From: CAYNFR01 sp964616755
GTDB lineage: Bacteria > Bacteroidota > Bacteroidia > Chitinophagales > Saprospiraceae
Length of the DNA stretch: 64,000 nt
Direction: 5' to 3'
NCBI GenBank assembly: GCA_964616755.1
Contig: CAZTSI010000004.1
Coordinates: forward strand, 62,001-126,000
Positions 23,732 to 33,800 of the stretch are shown piece by piece (the first letter of the stretch is position 1; the number at the start of each line of letters is the position of its first letter). The translations under genes were made by a program, and so were the position numbers. The notes under the pieces are model-generated. The model was not told where the DNA came from. It did not search any database and saw nothing but the letters and a program-made list of their open reading frames with translations.

Positions 23732-26116
23732 ATGCCTCAATTGTTGAAGATCATTCAACTCTTCACAGTCAGATTTCATCAATATAATATAAAAGTCAAG
23801 GCTTTTCAATTGTTTGCATGGGTGCGCACAAATAAACTCAAGAGTTTGCTTTATTTGTCTCTAGCGGGTTTAGGTGCAGTGTTGTTTTTGGCGCTATTGA
23901 TTTACATTGGTGTCTTTGGCCGGCTACCTACGCAAGGGCAATTGAAAAATATCAAAAGCCCAATTGCCTCTATTATTTACGGATCAAATAATCAAGTATT
24001 AGACTACTACTACGTTCAAAATCGCTCGACAATTGACAGTACCGAAATTGCACAACACTTTTTAGATGCACTTGTAGCCACTGAAGATGTACGCTTTTAT
24101 GAGCATAAAGGTATAGATTATAGAAGCCTAGGCCGTGTATTGGTGAAAAGTATTTTGCTCCAACAAAAACGAAGTGGCGGTGGCAGCACCATCACACAAC
24201 AATTGGCCAAGAATTTATACGGTCGTCAAAAGTTGTTTTTCCTTTCCAGCCCAGTCAACAAGATGAGAGAAATGATGATCGCGAGGAGAATGGAAAAAGT
24301 ATATACAAAAAAGGAAATTCTCATCCTTTACTTAAATACGGTGTCGTTTGGTGAAAATTTGTATGGTATTGAAAAAGCCGCTCATCGATTTTTCAACAAA
24401 AAGCCAGGCCAACTGAGCCTTTCAGAAGCGGCCGTTTTAGTGGGTGTCTTAAAGGCGCCAGGGTATTATAACCCTAGATCAAATCCTGAAAAGTCCTTAA
24501 TTCGTCGCAATACAGTATTGTCACAAATGCATAAATATGGGTATCTGACGCCCGAGGAGTATCAAAAATACCAGTTAGAGCCAATTAAATTGGATTATCA
24601 ATTAATTAAAATAAGTCAAGATTTTACAGGGTACTATAAGGCTATGATTCGCGAAGAATTTGATAAGTGGGCAGCAAAACATACGAAAGAAGATGGATCA
24701 CCCTATGATCTTGATTTAGACGGGCTTAAAATTTACACTACGATTCATCCTTCTATACAACGTTCAGTTGAGAAGGCACTAAAATCGCACATTTCAAGAC
24801 TTCAGCCAGTCTTCAGAAATGACAATTGGGACGTCACAACGACTTATAGTACCCGCGATTCATTCTTGATGATGAGCTTAGCACATCAAGCTAAATTCAA
24901 TCTGTCTGCTTCTGACAAAGAATCTCAATCCTTTTTAGAGCAAATCAGCACCCCTAGAACTCAAGAATTTTATTCCATCGAATCACCTATTTCGGGCGAA
25001 TTTTCAAGCATGGATTCTTTAGCTCATTTTTTAACGGCTTTACATGGTGGAGTGATCGCTATAGACCCCAAAAACGGTAGTATAGCCGCCTATGCGGGGG
25101 GCGCTGATTTTGGATTTAGCCAATATGACCAAGTATCTATTCGTCGGCAAGTCGGAAGCACTTTTAAGCCTATCGCATATTTGGCTGGATTAGAAAGTGG
25201 CCTGACTCCATGCGAATATTTTGATAATGAGCTTAGAACCTATGGACAATATGAGGGCTGGCGACCAAGGAATGCTGCGGGCAATTACGGAGGTAGTTAT
25301 TCAATGCATGGGGCCTTAGCCGAGTCAATCAACACGGTTTCTGTGCAGGTCATCCTAAAAGCTGGTGTAAAAAGAGTATTAGCTTTGGCCAAAGCCTTAG
25401 GCATCACCGCATCGCTGCCGTCTGTGCCTTCTATAGTGTTGGGTACAGCAGATATTTCCCTCAAGGAAATGGTTACAGCATATGCCGTTATTGCTAATGG
25501 AGGCCAGCAAGTTAGCCCTTTTGTCATACGAAAAATCGTTGATGAACAGGGAAAAACTGTTTTTAATTTCGGAGGCGCAAGAGGTGGTTCGATTGCGTCG
25601 CCAGAAAATATAGAACTTATTCAAAAGATGATGAGAGGAGTTGTAACCCATGGCTCTGGCGTAACTATGAAATATTATGTTCATGATTACAACGTAATTG
25701 GTAAAACGGGCACTACCCAAGATCAGTCTGATGGATGGTTTATCGGTGCGCTCCCAGATATATGTGTAGGTGCATGGATCGGCACTATGGATAAGCGTAT
25801 ACACTTCAAATCGCTCAGATTAGGATCAGGGGCGAGTACAGCCTTGCCTATTGTCGGACGCGTATTCGGGGATTTGGCAATGTGGAAAACGCCCATTATT
25901 CATAATTTTTCTTTTGAAAATGCAGATTTTCCTTGCCCTATCCGCAGCGATCTTCCCGCCGAGGAGATGATCAATTACCTTAACGATTCGAATTATATTG
26001 ATTCAGGCCACTTGTATTCAGAAGATTTGCTTGATTCATTAGCTTTACCTATTAGCATTCCTATAGATAGTATCACCATTGGCGAGACAATGGATACATT
26101 AAATAGAATTAGGTAA
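23732..26116 (+). CDS. Class A penicillin-binding protein (PBP1A-like)
   Basis: 794 residues: short cytoplasmic tail, one membrane anchor (LYLSLAGLGAVLFLALLIYI), GT51 glycosyltransferase (about 85-260; catalytic Glu in ATEDVRFYEHKG, and GGSTITQQLAKNL), then a transpeptidase (about 420-720) with SxxK in VGSTFKPIAYL, SxN in AESINTVS and KTG in VIGKTGTTQDQSDGW. It polymerises and cross-links peptidoglycan at the inner membrane. The extended C-terminal tail (after residue 735) is polar and unremarkable. A TATCTTCG at 23704-23711, one base off the -7 consensus, could be its promoter. Confidence 0.92.
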   Translation: MPQLLKIIQLFTVRFHQYNIKVKAFQLFAWVRTNKLKSLLYLSLAGLGAVLFLALLIYIGVFGRLPTQGQLKNIKSPIASIIYGSNNQVLDYYYVQNRSTIDSTEIAQHFLDALVATEDVRFYEHKGIDYRSLGRVLVKSILLQQKRSGGGSTITQQLAKNLYGRQKLFFLSSPVNKMREMMIARRMEKVYTKKEILILYLNTVSFGENLYGIEKAAHRFFNKKPGQLSLSEAAVLVGVLKAPGYYNPRSNPEKSLIRRNTVLSQMHKYGYLTPEEYQKYQLEPIKLDYQLIKISQDFTGYYKAMIREEFDKWAAKHTKEDGSPYDLDLDGLKIYTTIHPSIQRSVEKALKSHISRLQPVFRNDNWDVTTTYSTRDSFLMMSLAHQAKFNLSASDKESQSFLEQISTPRTQEFYSIESPISGEFSSMDSLAHFLTALHGGVIAIDPKNGSIAAYAGGADFGFSQYDQVSIRRQVGSTFKPIAYLAGLESGLTPCEYFDNELRTYGQYEGWRPRNAAGNYGGSYSMHGALAESINTVSVQVILKAGVKRVLALAKALGITASLPSVPSIVLGTADISLKEMVTAYAVIANGGQQVSPFVIRKIVDEQGKTVFNFGGARGGSIASPENIELIQKMMRGVVTHGSGVTMKYYVHDYNVIGKTGTTQDQSDGWFIGALPDICVGAWIGTMDKRIHFKSLRLGSGASTALPIVGRVFGDLAMWKTPIIHNFSFENADFPCPIRSDLPAEEMINYLNDSNYIDSGHLYSEDLLDSLALPISIPIDSITIGETMDTLNRIR

Positions 26117-26229
26117 GTAGAGTCAACTAATTTAAGCGAATGCTATAGTATAATGCAAGCCAAAACTGCTTCACGACTAGAATTGCCTAATTCGTAACTC
26201 AGTTAGCAAAATATATGGATTGTCTTCGC

Positions 26230-27036
26230 TTATAGATTTCCTGCTACTTGCATGGTTTCAAGGGTAGGTGAGGCATTGCCACCAGTTTTTTCGATAGTAA
26301 CTGCAAATGTTTTTGCGTCACCAGAAATGCCTTTCATCTTGTGGAGATAATCACTATCCAAACTAAACACTCCAGCATCCACAGGATTACCCCCAACTAT
26401 AGCCCATAGTTGATATTGTTGATCTGAAGCTAGACTAGCTAGACTACCCGCTTTTAAATAAAGTTCTGAAGTAGTTTTATTCCAAAAGATGCTAGCATAT
26501 GCTGTTGGCGCTTTATCAGTTCCAAGTAACTCTACTTTTTTGAAGTCCTTATTACCCATAATGGCAACTGCCGACTCTAGTTGTGCAATGTCCGCTTGGA
26601 TAGTTTCGTACGTCCCGGCGAATTCTAGTTGCTGAGTGGTTATTGCACTAAGCTGATTTTCGCATTTTTTTATTTTTTGGTGAGCCCAAAAACCATACAA
26701 CAGTCCACCGATGGCCAAAATTCCGGCAAGAACAGCCATGATCATCATAGGATGTATGGATGAAGAAGTATTCGAGCTCTTACGTCCATTCGACGCGCTT
26801 GAACTTCCTTTGCGATTGAGTGTAGAGAGCATCTTGTCACTCAATTCAGGCGCCATAGGGGCTACCTGCTCACTCATAGCAAGTGTTTCAAGAGCTTCCT
26901 CAATCCGAGCAATTTCTAATCTAATCTCCGGATACTTTGCTGCAAGGTCAATTACTTCCTCTATTTGATGGGTCGGAAGCGTGCCCACTACATATGCTTC
27001 TAATAAGCCTGAGTCTATATATGATTTTATGTCCAC
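26230..27036 (-). CDS. RskA-like anti-sigma factor
   Basis: 268 residues. Cytoplasmic N-terminus (MDIKSYIDSGLLEAYVVG, then PEIRLEIARIEEALE) resembles the anti-sigma domain of RskA without the zinc HxxxCxxC site. One membrane segment (MMIMAVLAGILAIGGLLYG) is near residue 100. The periplasmic C-terminal domain (YASIFWNKTTSELYLKAG, YQLWAIVGGNPVDAGVF) is the RskA family fold. It starts 2 bp after the sigma factor stop, so it should hold that sigma factor at the membrane and release it by regulated proteolysis. The signal sensed is unknown. Confidence 0.87.
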   Translation of the reverse strand: MDIKSYIDSGLLEAYVVGTLPTHQIEEVIDLAAKYPEIRLEIARIEEALETLAMSEQVAPMAPELSDKMLSTLNRKGSSSASNGRKSSNTSSSIHPMMIMAVLAGILAIGGLLYGFWAHQKIKKCENQLSAITTQQLEFAGTYETIQADIAQLESAVAIMGNKDFKKVELLGTDKAPTAYASIFWNKTTSELYLKAGSLASLASDQQYQLWAIVGGNPVDAGVFSLDSDYLHKMKGISGDAKTFAVTIEKTGGNASPTLETMQVAGNL

Positions 27037-27038
27037 TT

Positions 27039-27590
27039 TTATTCTTTTATGGCCAGAGCCTTTCTCAGGTTAGTAATAGCCATCCTCAATCGAGTTTTCA
27101 CTGTACCAAGAGGTATGTCCATTTCTTCCGATAGCTCTTGATGGGTATATCCTTTAAAATAAAGGTATTCTATTATCAATCGTTCCTCTGATCGCAAATA
27201 CCCTTTCAAATTTGAAACACCAATATCATCCACACGCATTTCTTCAGAAATATGAAGTTGATTCTCCTTACTTACGACGCCTTCGAGTGAATCGGTTTTA
27301 TTGTTGTAGGAGAACTCCTTTGATTTTAACTTATCCTTAGCAAGATTTCTGGCGATCTGTGCCATCCAAGTGAAAAACCGAGCTTTGGATTCATCATATT
27401 GGTCGATTTTATCCCATATTCTCATAAAGCAATCTTGCAACACTTCTTGGCTCAACTCTTCACTAGGTATCATCCGTGCGATAATTCCATTCAATGCACC
27501 ACCATACTGCCGATACAAGACCTGAAGAGCATCAGCTTGCCTCATTTTTATACCTCTTACGATTTCTTGTATGTCTTTATCTGTATCCAT
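27039..27590 (-). CDS. ECF sigma factor
   Basis: 183 residues. Region 2 (about 15-80) contains LYRQYGGALNGIIARM, VLQDCFMRIWDKIDQYD and FFTWMAQIARNLAKDKL; region 4 (about 130-180) contains LIIEYLYFKGYTHQELSEEM and IPLGTVKTRLR. The match is to the SigK-like group that pairs with RskA-type anti-sigma factors, and that partner follows by 2 bp. The gene is divergent from the TPR and DUF4331 genes, with 198 bp between, which suggests that it controls them and itself. Direct target evidence is lacking. Confidence 0.9.
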   Translation of the reverse strand: MDTDKDIQEIVRGIKMRQADALQVLYRQYGGALNGIIARMIPSEELSQEVLQDCFMRIWDKIDQYDESKARFFTWMAQIARNLAKDKLKSKEFSYNNKTDSLEGVVSKENQLHISEEMRVDDIGVSNLKGYLRSEERLIIEYLYFKGYTHQELSEEMDIPLGTVKTRLRMAITNLRKALAIKE

Positions 27591-27627
27591 TCGTAACTAA
27601 CAACGGCGAAAATAACTCATAAATTTT

Positions 27628-27655
27628 AACGAGGGTATTTATGGCCAAAAGTTTC
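27628..27655 (-). promoter_or_regulatory. Possible ECF-type autoregulatory promoter
   Basis: On the minus strand GAAACTT is followed after 17 nt by CGTT, a spacing and wording like ECF promoters (AAC-containing -35, CGT-containing -10). It lies about 40 bp upstream of the sigma gene start. I did not find the same pair upstream of the divergent TPR gene, so this is weak. Confidence 0.25.
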
Positions 27656-27788
27656 GTGAGGTTAAAAAAAATCGCTTTCAGACATCCAAGAGTATTGTTG
27701 CTCTCGTATGTAACAATGAAAGAAGATTTAGATCAAGTCATCTTATAAAATCTCAATCGATATCTGTTAATTATTAATTAGTCAAAAA

Positions 27789-29030
27789 ATGAAATACACG
27801 ACCTTACTTACACTTTCTATACTTTTTGCCGGAAGTATTTTCTTTATTAAGTACTCATTAAGGGAGCCTGTGACCGTTGCTTTGCCCAAACTTTTAGAAA
27901 GGGCCGAAAAAATTCAAATGGGTAAAGAATGGGATGCTGTTCAAAACGCCTTTGCTGCTCAACGCAATACATTAGCTATGCACCCAACTAACGTAGAATC
28001 CTATCTGAATCTTGCCGCTATTTATATACGCGAGGCTCGAGTAACAGGTGAGCACGGACATTATTATCCTGCGGCGCTCAAGATGACAGACCAAATATTG
28101 AACTCTGAAACATCTTCCCCTGATTTGCGGTTTAGAGCCCTCGTAATAAAAGCTGGGGTTCAACTGTCTTTGCATGATTTTGATGCCGCCAGGCGTACAG
28201 GTCAAGAAGCATTAGACATTAACGCCAATAATGCTCAGGTCTATGGTGTCTTAGTTGATGCTCATGTCGAATTAGGGGAGTATGATGAGGCCGTTAGATT
28301 AGCCGACAAAATGATCAATATCAAACCAGACCTTCGTTCATATGCGCGTATTTCTTATTTGCGAGAGATTCATGGTGACATAACTGGTGCTCTTGAAGCG
28401 CTTCAGCTAGCGATTGATGCCGGAGTGCCGGGATATGAAGAGCGGTCTTGGGCTATGCACACCTTAGGCGAATTGCTCTTAAAGTATGGTCGCATGGATG
28501 AAGCTAAAAATGTTTTTGAGGCCATATTAACCGAAAGAGAAAATTATCCATTTGCCATTGCCGCTTTAGGTGCGATAGCGAAAGATCAACAAAATTTTTT
28601 CGAAGCCGAAACGAAATTAAAAGAGGCTATTTCCATTATACCAGAAGTAGGATATTATGTTGAATTGGCCGATCTATATAACAAAACGAATCGAAGAAAG
28701 GAGATGATCAATATGATAAAGGAAATTTTGCCTATGCTCAAAGATGATGAGACAAATGGGCACAATATGAATTTAGAATATGCTCACCTCTATTTGGACA
28801 TTCTTCAGGATCCTGCGAAGGCAAAACATTATGCAAATCTAGAATATGCAAAACGACCAAAAAATATTGATATCAACAAACTATTAGCTTCAATTGCCAT
28901 TGCTCAAAAGGACTATGAAAGAGCGAAAGAACATCTCAAAGTAGCTGGTAGCACCAATAGTCAAGATCCTACTATTAAAAAATTATTAGTAGCGAGTGAG
29001 GCAACCTCCCTCAGTAACGTAATATATTAA
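27789..29030 (+). CDS. TPR protein of the DUF4331 cluster
   Basis: 413 residues. An N-terminal hydrophobic segment (TTLLTLSILFAGSIFFIKY) is either an uncleaved anchor or a signal peptide. TPR-like units run from about residue 60 to 400: VESYLNLAAIYIREARV, AQVYGVLVDAHVELGEYDEA, MHTLGELLLKYGRMDEA and YVELADLYNKTNRRKE. Probably a periplasm-facing scaffold. TPR genes next to DUF4331 genes and an ECF sigma factor recur in other bacteria as far as I know. It is followed by the first DUF4331 gene after about 60-100 bp. Molecular role unknown. Confidence 0.8.
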   Translation: MKYTTLLTLSILFAGSIFFIKYSLREPVTVALPKLLERAEKIQMGKEWDAVQNAFAAQRNTLAMHPTNVESYLNLAAIYIREARVTGEHGHYYPAALKMTDQILNSETSSPDLRFRALVIKAGVQLSLHDFDAARRTGQEALDINANNAQVYGVLVDAHVELGEYDEAVRLADKMINIKPDLRSYARISYLREIHGDITGALEALQLAIDAGVPGYEERSWAMHTLGELLLKYGRMDEAKNVFEAILTERENYPFAIAALGAIAKDQQNFFEAETKLKEAISIIPEVGYYVELADLYNKTNRRKEMINMIKEILPMLKDDETNGHNMNLEYAHLYLDILQDPAKAKHYANLEYAKRPKNIDINKLLASIAIAQKDYERAKEHLKVAGSTNSQDPTIKKLLVASEATSLSNVIY

Positions 29031-29126
29031 TCTTCAACACAATTATTTCTTAACCCCCTTCACATAATCTGAAGGACAAATTTCATTATTATGATAAGTA
29101 ATACCTTAAATGGTGCTAGGATTGAT

Positions 29127-30839
29127 ATGCTTGCTCGATACCTATTCTTCATAGGATGGGTGATGAGTTCAGTTTCCATCTTTGCATCTAGTCACCGCGA
29201 AGCACCGCTTATAGCGAATGATCCGTTGGCTGACAACACCGATCTGTATGCGTTTAGAAGTCCCGATAATCCTAATACTATTACAATTATCGCTAATTAC
29301 ATTCCAGGCGAATTGCCTTTTGGTGGTCCTAACTATTACACATTTGGTGAGAATATACGCTATGAAATCCATGTGGATAATGATGTATCAAAGCCCGGGG
29401 ACGAGATAACGTATCGCTTGATTTTTAAACAAGTAAATGAAGATCCCACGACATTCTTTAACATTCGATTAGGTAAGCAAAATTTAAAGACGACGTACAC
29501 TCTTGAGCGTAGTATTGATGGCGGAGTTAGTTTTCAAACTATTGTCGCACACGGCATCGTACCGCCTAATAATATCGGCTCCAGAAGTATTAATAGTGCC
29601 GTAGGACTTAACTCCAGTTATGAATCTCTTATCCAAGGCGCTATTATGACAGCGAGCACTGGCGAAAAGGTGTTTGCCGGCCCTGCGGATGATCCTTTTT
29701 ACGTGGATTTAGGTGCCATTTTTGACCTCGGAAATGCCCCACGTCAACATGACCAAGTAAGGGATGGATTAAGTAAATACAATGTGCACACTATCGCCTT
29801 GCAAATTCCGATTTCTACGCTTCTTAAATTTGGCGCACCACTCACACCTGTTAACATCCTTGATCCTAATTATGTCATTGGAGTCTGGGCTTCGGCAAGC
29901 CGCCCTGCCATCCAGACACTCAGAGGTGGCGAAGTAACAACACTTGATGGTGATTGGATTCAAGTTTCACGATTGGGTATGCCTTTGACAAATGAGGCCG
30001 TTATTCCAATTGGCGCAAAAGATTTCTGGAACCGAATCAGCCCGTATGACGAAATTTCCGAATCTACACTTGATGCTTATTTCTTCAACCCCGAGTTGGC
30101 TCTATACATGGATGATGATGCTTTTGGTGGTGCTGTACCTTCATTCAGGAGCTTAAGAATTCAAAAAAAATCTCTTGGCACTTTCGATTTCTCTAATGGT
30201 GCTGATGGACTTTTTGGATTGAAAGGGAACCCGGCCTTGGCTGGTACTGCATTGGATGATGCAGTTTTCGGCACTTTATTATTACCTGGGCCTGGAATGC
30301 CGCGATCAGTAGATTTATGGCCCGCCTTTCATACTGGGGTACCTAATGTAATTCCATATCAGTTAGCTACGGGGAAAGATGGAAATCCTTTAGCACCTGG
30401 AAAACCATTCGTACATAATTTCCTGCCGAATGGAGGTGATATGTTGCGACTCAATATGGCCGTGCCACCGACGCCTAGAACTGATCCAAATTTCAGCCCT
30501 TTGGGATTAATTCAAGCGGCGGCCATTGGCTTAACTGTAGCACCATTTAATACACGCATAGATGTTGAATTCATTCCTAATATGGATGGATTTCCAAATG
30601 GTCGACGACTTGAAGATGATGTCACTCGCATTGAGTTACAAGCCGTCGCTGGTGTTGTTTTAGCAGCAGTCGGTTTATGGTATGACGATTTTGTGCCTGG
30701 CGAAACAGCAAGCCCTTTAACTCCTAATTTACTCAGTGTATTGAGCTACTCTACAGGAGTCGATAAAAATGACAAATTATTCAAATCAAGCTTCCCATAT
30801 GTCGCTTCTCCTTGGAGTGGAACGGAAGTTAGACAATAG
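29127..30839 (+). CDS. DUF4331 family secreted protein
   Basis: About 570 residues from ATG 29127 (signal peptide MLARYLFFIGWVMSSVSIFA); ATG 29091 is also in frame and would add 12 residues. Straight after the signal comes SSHREAPLIANDPLADNTD, the DUF4331 opening with conserved His, Glu and Asp residues. Further blocks are SPDNPNTITIIANY, IRYEIHVDND, VIGVWASASRPA, FNPELALYMDDD, GNPALAGTALDDAVFG and FLPNGGDMLRLNMA. It ends soon after the domain, with no sorting tail. It is a close paralogue of the next gene, most likely a tandem duplicate. The function of DUF4331 is not established. Confidence 0.85.
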   Translation: MLARYLFFIGWVMSSVSIFASSHREAPLIANDPLADNTDLYAFRSPDNPNTITIIANYIPGELPFGGPNYYTFGENIRYEIHVDNDVSKPGDEITYRLIFKQVNEDPTTFFNIRLGKQNLKTTYTLERSIDGGVSFQTIVAHGIVPPNNIGSRSINSAVGLNSSYESLIQGAIMTASTGEKVFAGPADDPFYVDLGAIFDLGNAPRQHDQVRDGLSKYNVHTIALQIPISTLLKFGAPLTPVNILDPNYVIGVWASASRPAIQTLRGGEVTTLDGDWIQVSRLGMPLTNEAVIPIGAKDFWNRISPYDEISESTLDAYFFNPELALYMDDDAFGGAVPSFRSLRIQKKSLGTFDFSNGADGLFGLKGNPALAGTALDDAVFGTLLLPGPGMPRSVDLWPAFHTGVPNVIPYQLATGKDGNPLAPGKPFVHNFLPNGGDMLRLNMAVPPTPRTDPNFSPLGLIQAAAIGLTVAPFNTRIDVEFIPNMDGFPNGRRLEDDVTRIELQAVAGVVLAAVGLWYDDFVPGETASPLTPNLLSVLSYSTGVDKNDKLFKSSFPYVASPWSGTEVRQ

Positions 30840-30857
30840 TTAAAAATATACTTCAAA

Positions 30858-33800
30858 ATGAAAAAAATACATTTTTCTAAACTTTGGTCCTTTGGTATAG
30901 TCTTACAACTACTCCTTTTGGGCAATTTGACAGCATCAAGCCATAGAGAGGCACCTTTGATTTCCAACGATCCATTAGCAGACAATGTGGATTTATATGC
31001 ATTCAAAAGTCCCGACAATCCCAACACAATCACGATAATAGCCACTTATGTGCCTTTACAATTACCGCATGGTGGTCCAAATTATTACAACTTTGGCGAG
31101 AATGTCCGGTACGAAATTCACGTAGATAACGACGCATCTATGCATGGGGATGAAATAACCTACCGCTTTACTTTTAATATTGAGAATGAAGATCCTACTA
31201 CATTCTTTAATATTCGGCTTAGTAAACAAAATCAGAAGGCCACCTACAAATTGGAGCGTTCCATTGATGGTGGAAAAAGTTTTCAAACAATAGTAGAAAG
31301 GGGGGGCGTACCACCTAACAACATAGGACCAAGATCTATTGAGAGTGGTGTAGGACTTAATACAGATTATGCTACCCTTTTTAAAAATGCCATTACGCAA
31401 GCGAGTACCGGTGAAATGGTGTTTGCCGGGCCAACAGATGATCCATTTTTCGTAGACTTAGGTGGTATATTTGATCTGGGTGATGCGCCTAGACAGAGTG
31501 GAAAGGCAGTAGATGGTTTAGCTTGTTATAACGTACATAGTATCGCCATTCAAATTCCAATTTCTACACTTTTAAAATCGGGGGCAGCAGCACAACCGCA
31601 AAATATTTTGGACAGCGATTATGTTATCGGAGTTTGGGCATCAGCCAGTCGCCCGGCTATCCGCACCTTGAGTAAAAGTGCGGATCCAATATACTCAGGT
31701 GATTGGGTGCAGGTGTCGCGTTTGGGTATGCCTTTGACCAACGAGGCGGTTATTCCGATAGGGGATAAAGACTACTGGAATAGCATCACGCCTTACGATG
31801 AGATCGCCGAAACCACGATGGATCAATACTTTTTCAATCCTGAATTGGCCTTGTATATGGACGATGATTTATTTGGTGGCGCTGTGCCAGCATTTGCACC
31901 CCTTAGAATCCAAAAGAGCTCATTAGGTGCATTTGATTTCACAAATGGTGCTGATGGATTATTCGGATTGAAAGGAAATCCTGCGTTAGCAGGTACTGCT
32001 TTGGACGATGCAGTTTTCGGAACATTATTGTTGCCGGGTCCAGGTATGCCGCGCTCAGTTGATTTATGGCCAGCCTTCCATACTGGCGTTCCCAACGTCA
32101 TACCATACCAACTCGCTACAGGCAAAAACGGGAATCCATTAGCCGTTGGAAAACCTTTTGTCAATAACTTCTTACCGAATGGCGGAGATATGCTACGACT
32201 CAATATGGCCGTTCCTTTGACACCTCGAGATGATGCAAACTTCAGTTCATTGGGCTTGATTCAAGCTGCTGCGATTGGTTTAACCGTAGCTCCATTTAAT
32301 ACAAATGCAGATCTGGAGTTTTTGCCCAATATGGATGGTTTTCCGAATGGTCGAAGACTAGAAGATGATGTCACGCGCATTGAATTACAAGCAGTAAGTG
32401 GAGTCGTTTTGGCTGCCGTCGGATTATGGTATGATGATTTTATACCCCAAACTTCAGCTAGTCCAGTTACACAGCATCTTTTGAATGTCCTCAGCTATTC
32501 CACCGGTGTAGAAAAGAATGATAAGGAATTTACAACTACATTTCCATACTTGGCCATGCCGCACGGTGGTACGGGCTCATGTAGTGGCGAACTCATAGAA
32601 AATAATGCTGAACAAGGTGAGACCGTAGCACAAATGTTTGTCTCATCGAATCTGCAGACCAAGGTTGGCGTGTATAACATTGACGCTGATAACGACATCT
32701 CCATGTCAAGTTTTGATATTTTCGATAGGGATGCAGATGGTATTGTGTACGATGAGACAAATGATGTCCTCTATCAATTGAGCCGTAGCGCTAATGTTAT
32801 TAATGCCTACAGTGGTGTAAACGCTAGTCTTAAAAACGGTTCGATACCCTCATTAACAGCAACGTCTTCAGCTGATTTTACGAATGGAAGAGAAATAGCC
32901 ATGAGTAACGGCAAGCTTGTAGTGACGCAAGACGCAAGTGAATCCAATGGTAATCAAAACAAATTATTTGTATATGATGCTAGCCCAACGAATATTATCT
33001 TAGAGAAGTCTCATAACGTTGACATCAACTTGTGGGGTGTTCACCTGACAGGATCAACCCTCTATGCAGTAGTAGATAATTCAAACCGCATAGCAATCTA
33101 TAATGATTTTTTTGACAGAACTACTGGGGCCATTGCACCTGACAAAACAGTTTCGATAGAAGCCTTAGTACGAACGCATGGCCTCTTTTATGACGCAGAC
33201 GCAGACATTATGTTTTTAACGGATGTAGGTGACGCGGCAAGTGCAACTGATGGTGCAGTGGTCATTGTTAAGAGCTTTTTGTCAGTTATTCAAGATGATA
33301 TGGTGGACTTGTCAGAACAAGTTCGCATATCTGGCCCAAATTCTTCATTGGGAAATCCTGTGGATATAGGTTTTGATCAAGACAGAAATATGCTTTATGT
33401 CGCCGAACGTGCTAGTAAAGGAGGACAGGTTTTAGGGTTTTCAGCTAGCTTAGGTAATGGAGATGCAACTCCATCATATATAAGTGCATTTGCTGGGGCC
33501 TCTGCCATTTTCGTGTCAGGAAATCAAGATAAAGAGAAAATTTGCACGGTAGCTGGGGGAAATTTAACGACAATATCTGGCGGAACATTCGTTAGCATCT
33601 GCGCTGGTGATGGAATATCAGATGCGTTTAATCTCAATCTGATGAATAACCTTGGCGATAAGCGCGCATGGATTATTACTGACGCAAATGATAATATTTT
33701 AGGATTACCCGCAAGTGGCCCATTCGATTTAGAGGGAGCTGGTAACGGGAATTACAAGATATACAACATCAGTTATAGATCGGATGCTTTTTTGCCCTCG

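Noticed and set aside
26203..26218. 16-nt match TTAGCAAAATATATGG also at 61927-61942
   Set aside because: It is AT-rich and short, and one copy lies between convergent genes, so chance is a sufficient explanation.
29127..30839. First DUF4331 gene as a truncated pseudogene
   Set aside because: The domain is complete, the frame is clean and a signal peptide is present, so a short functional form is more likely than decay.
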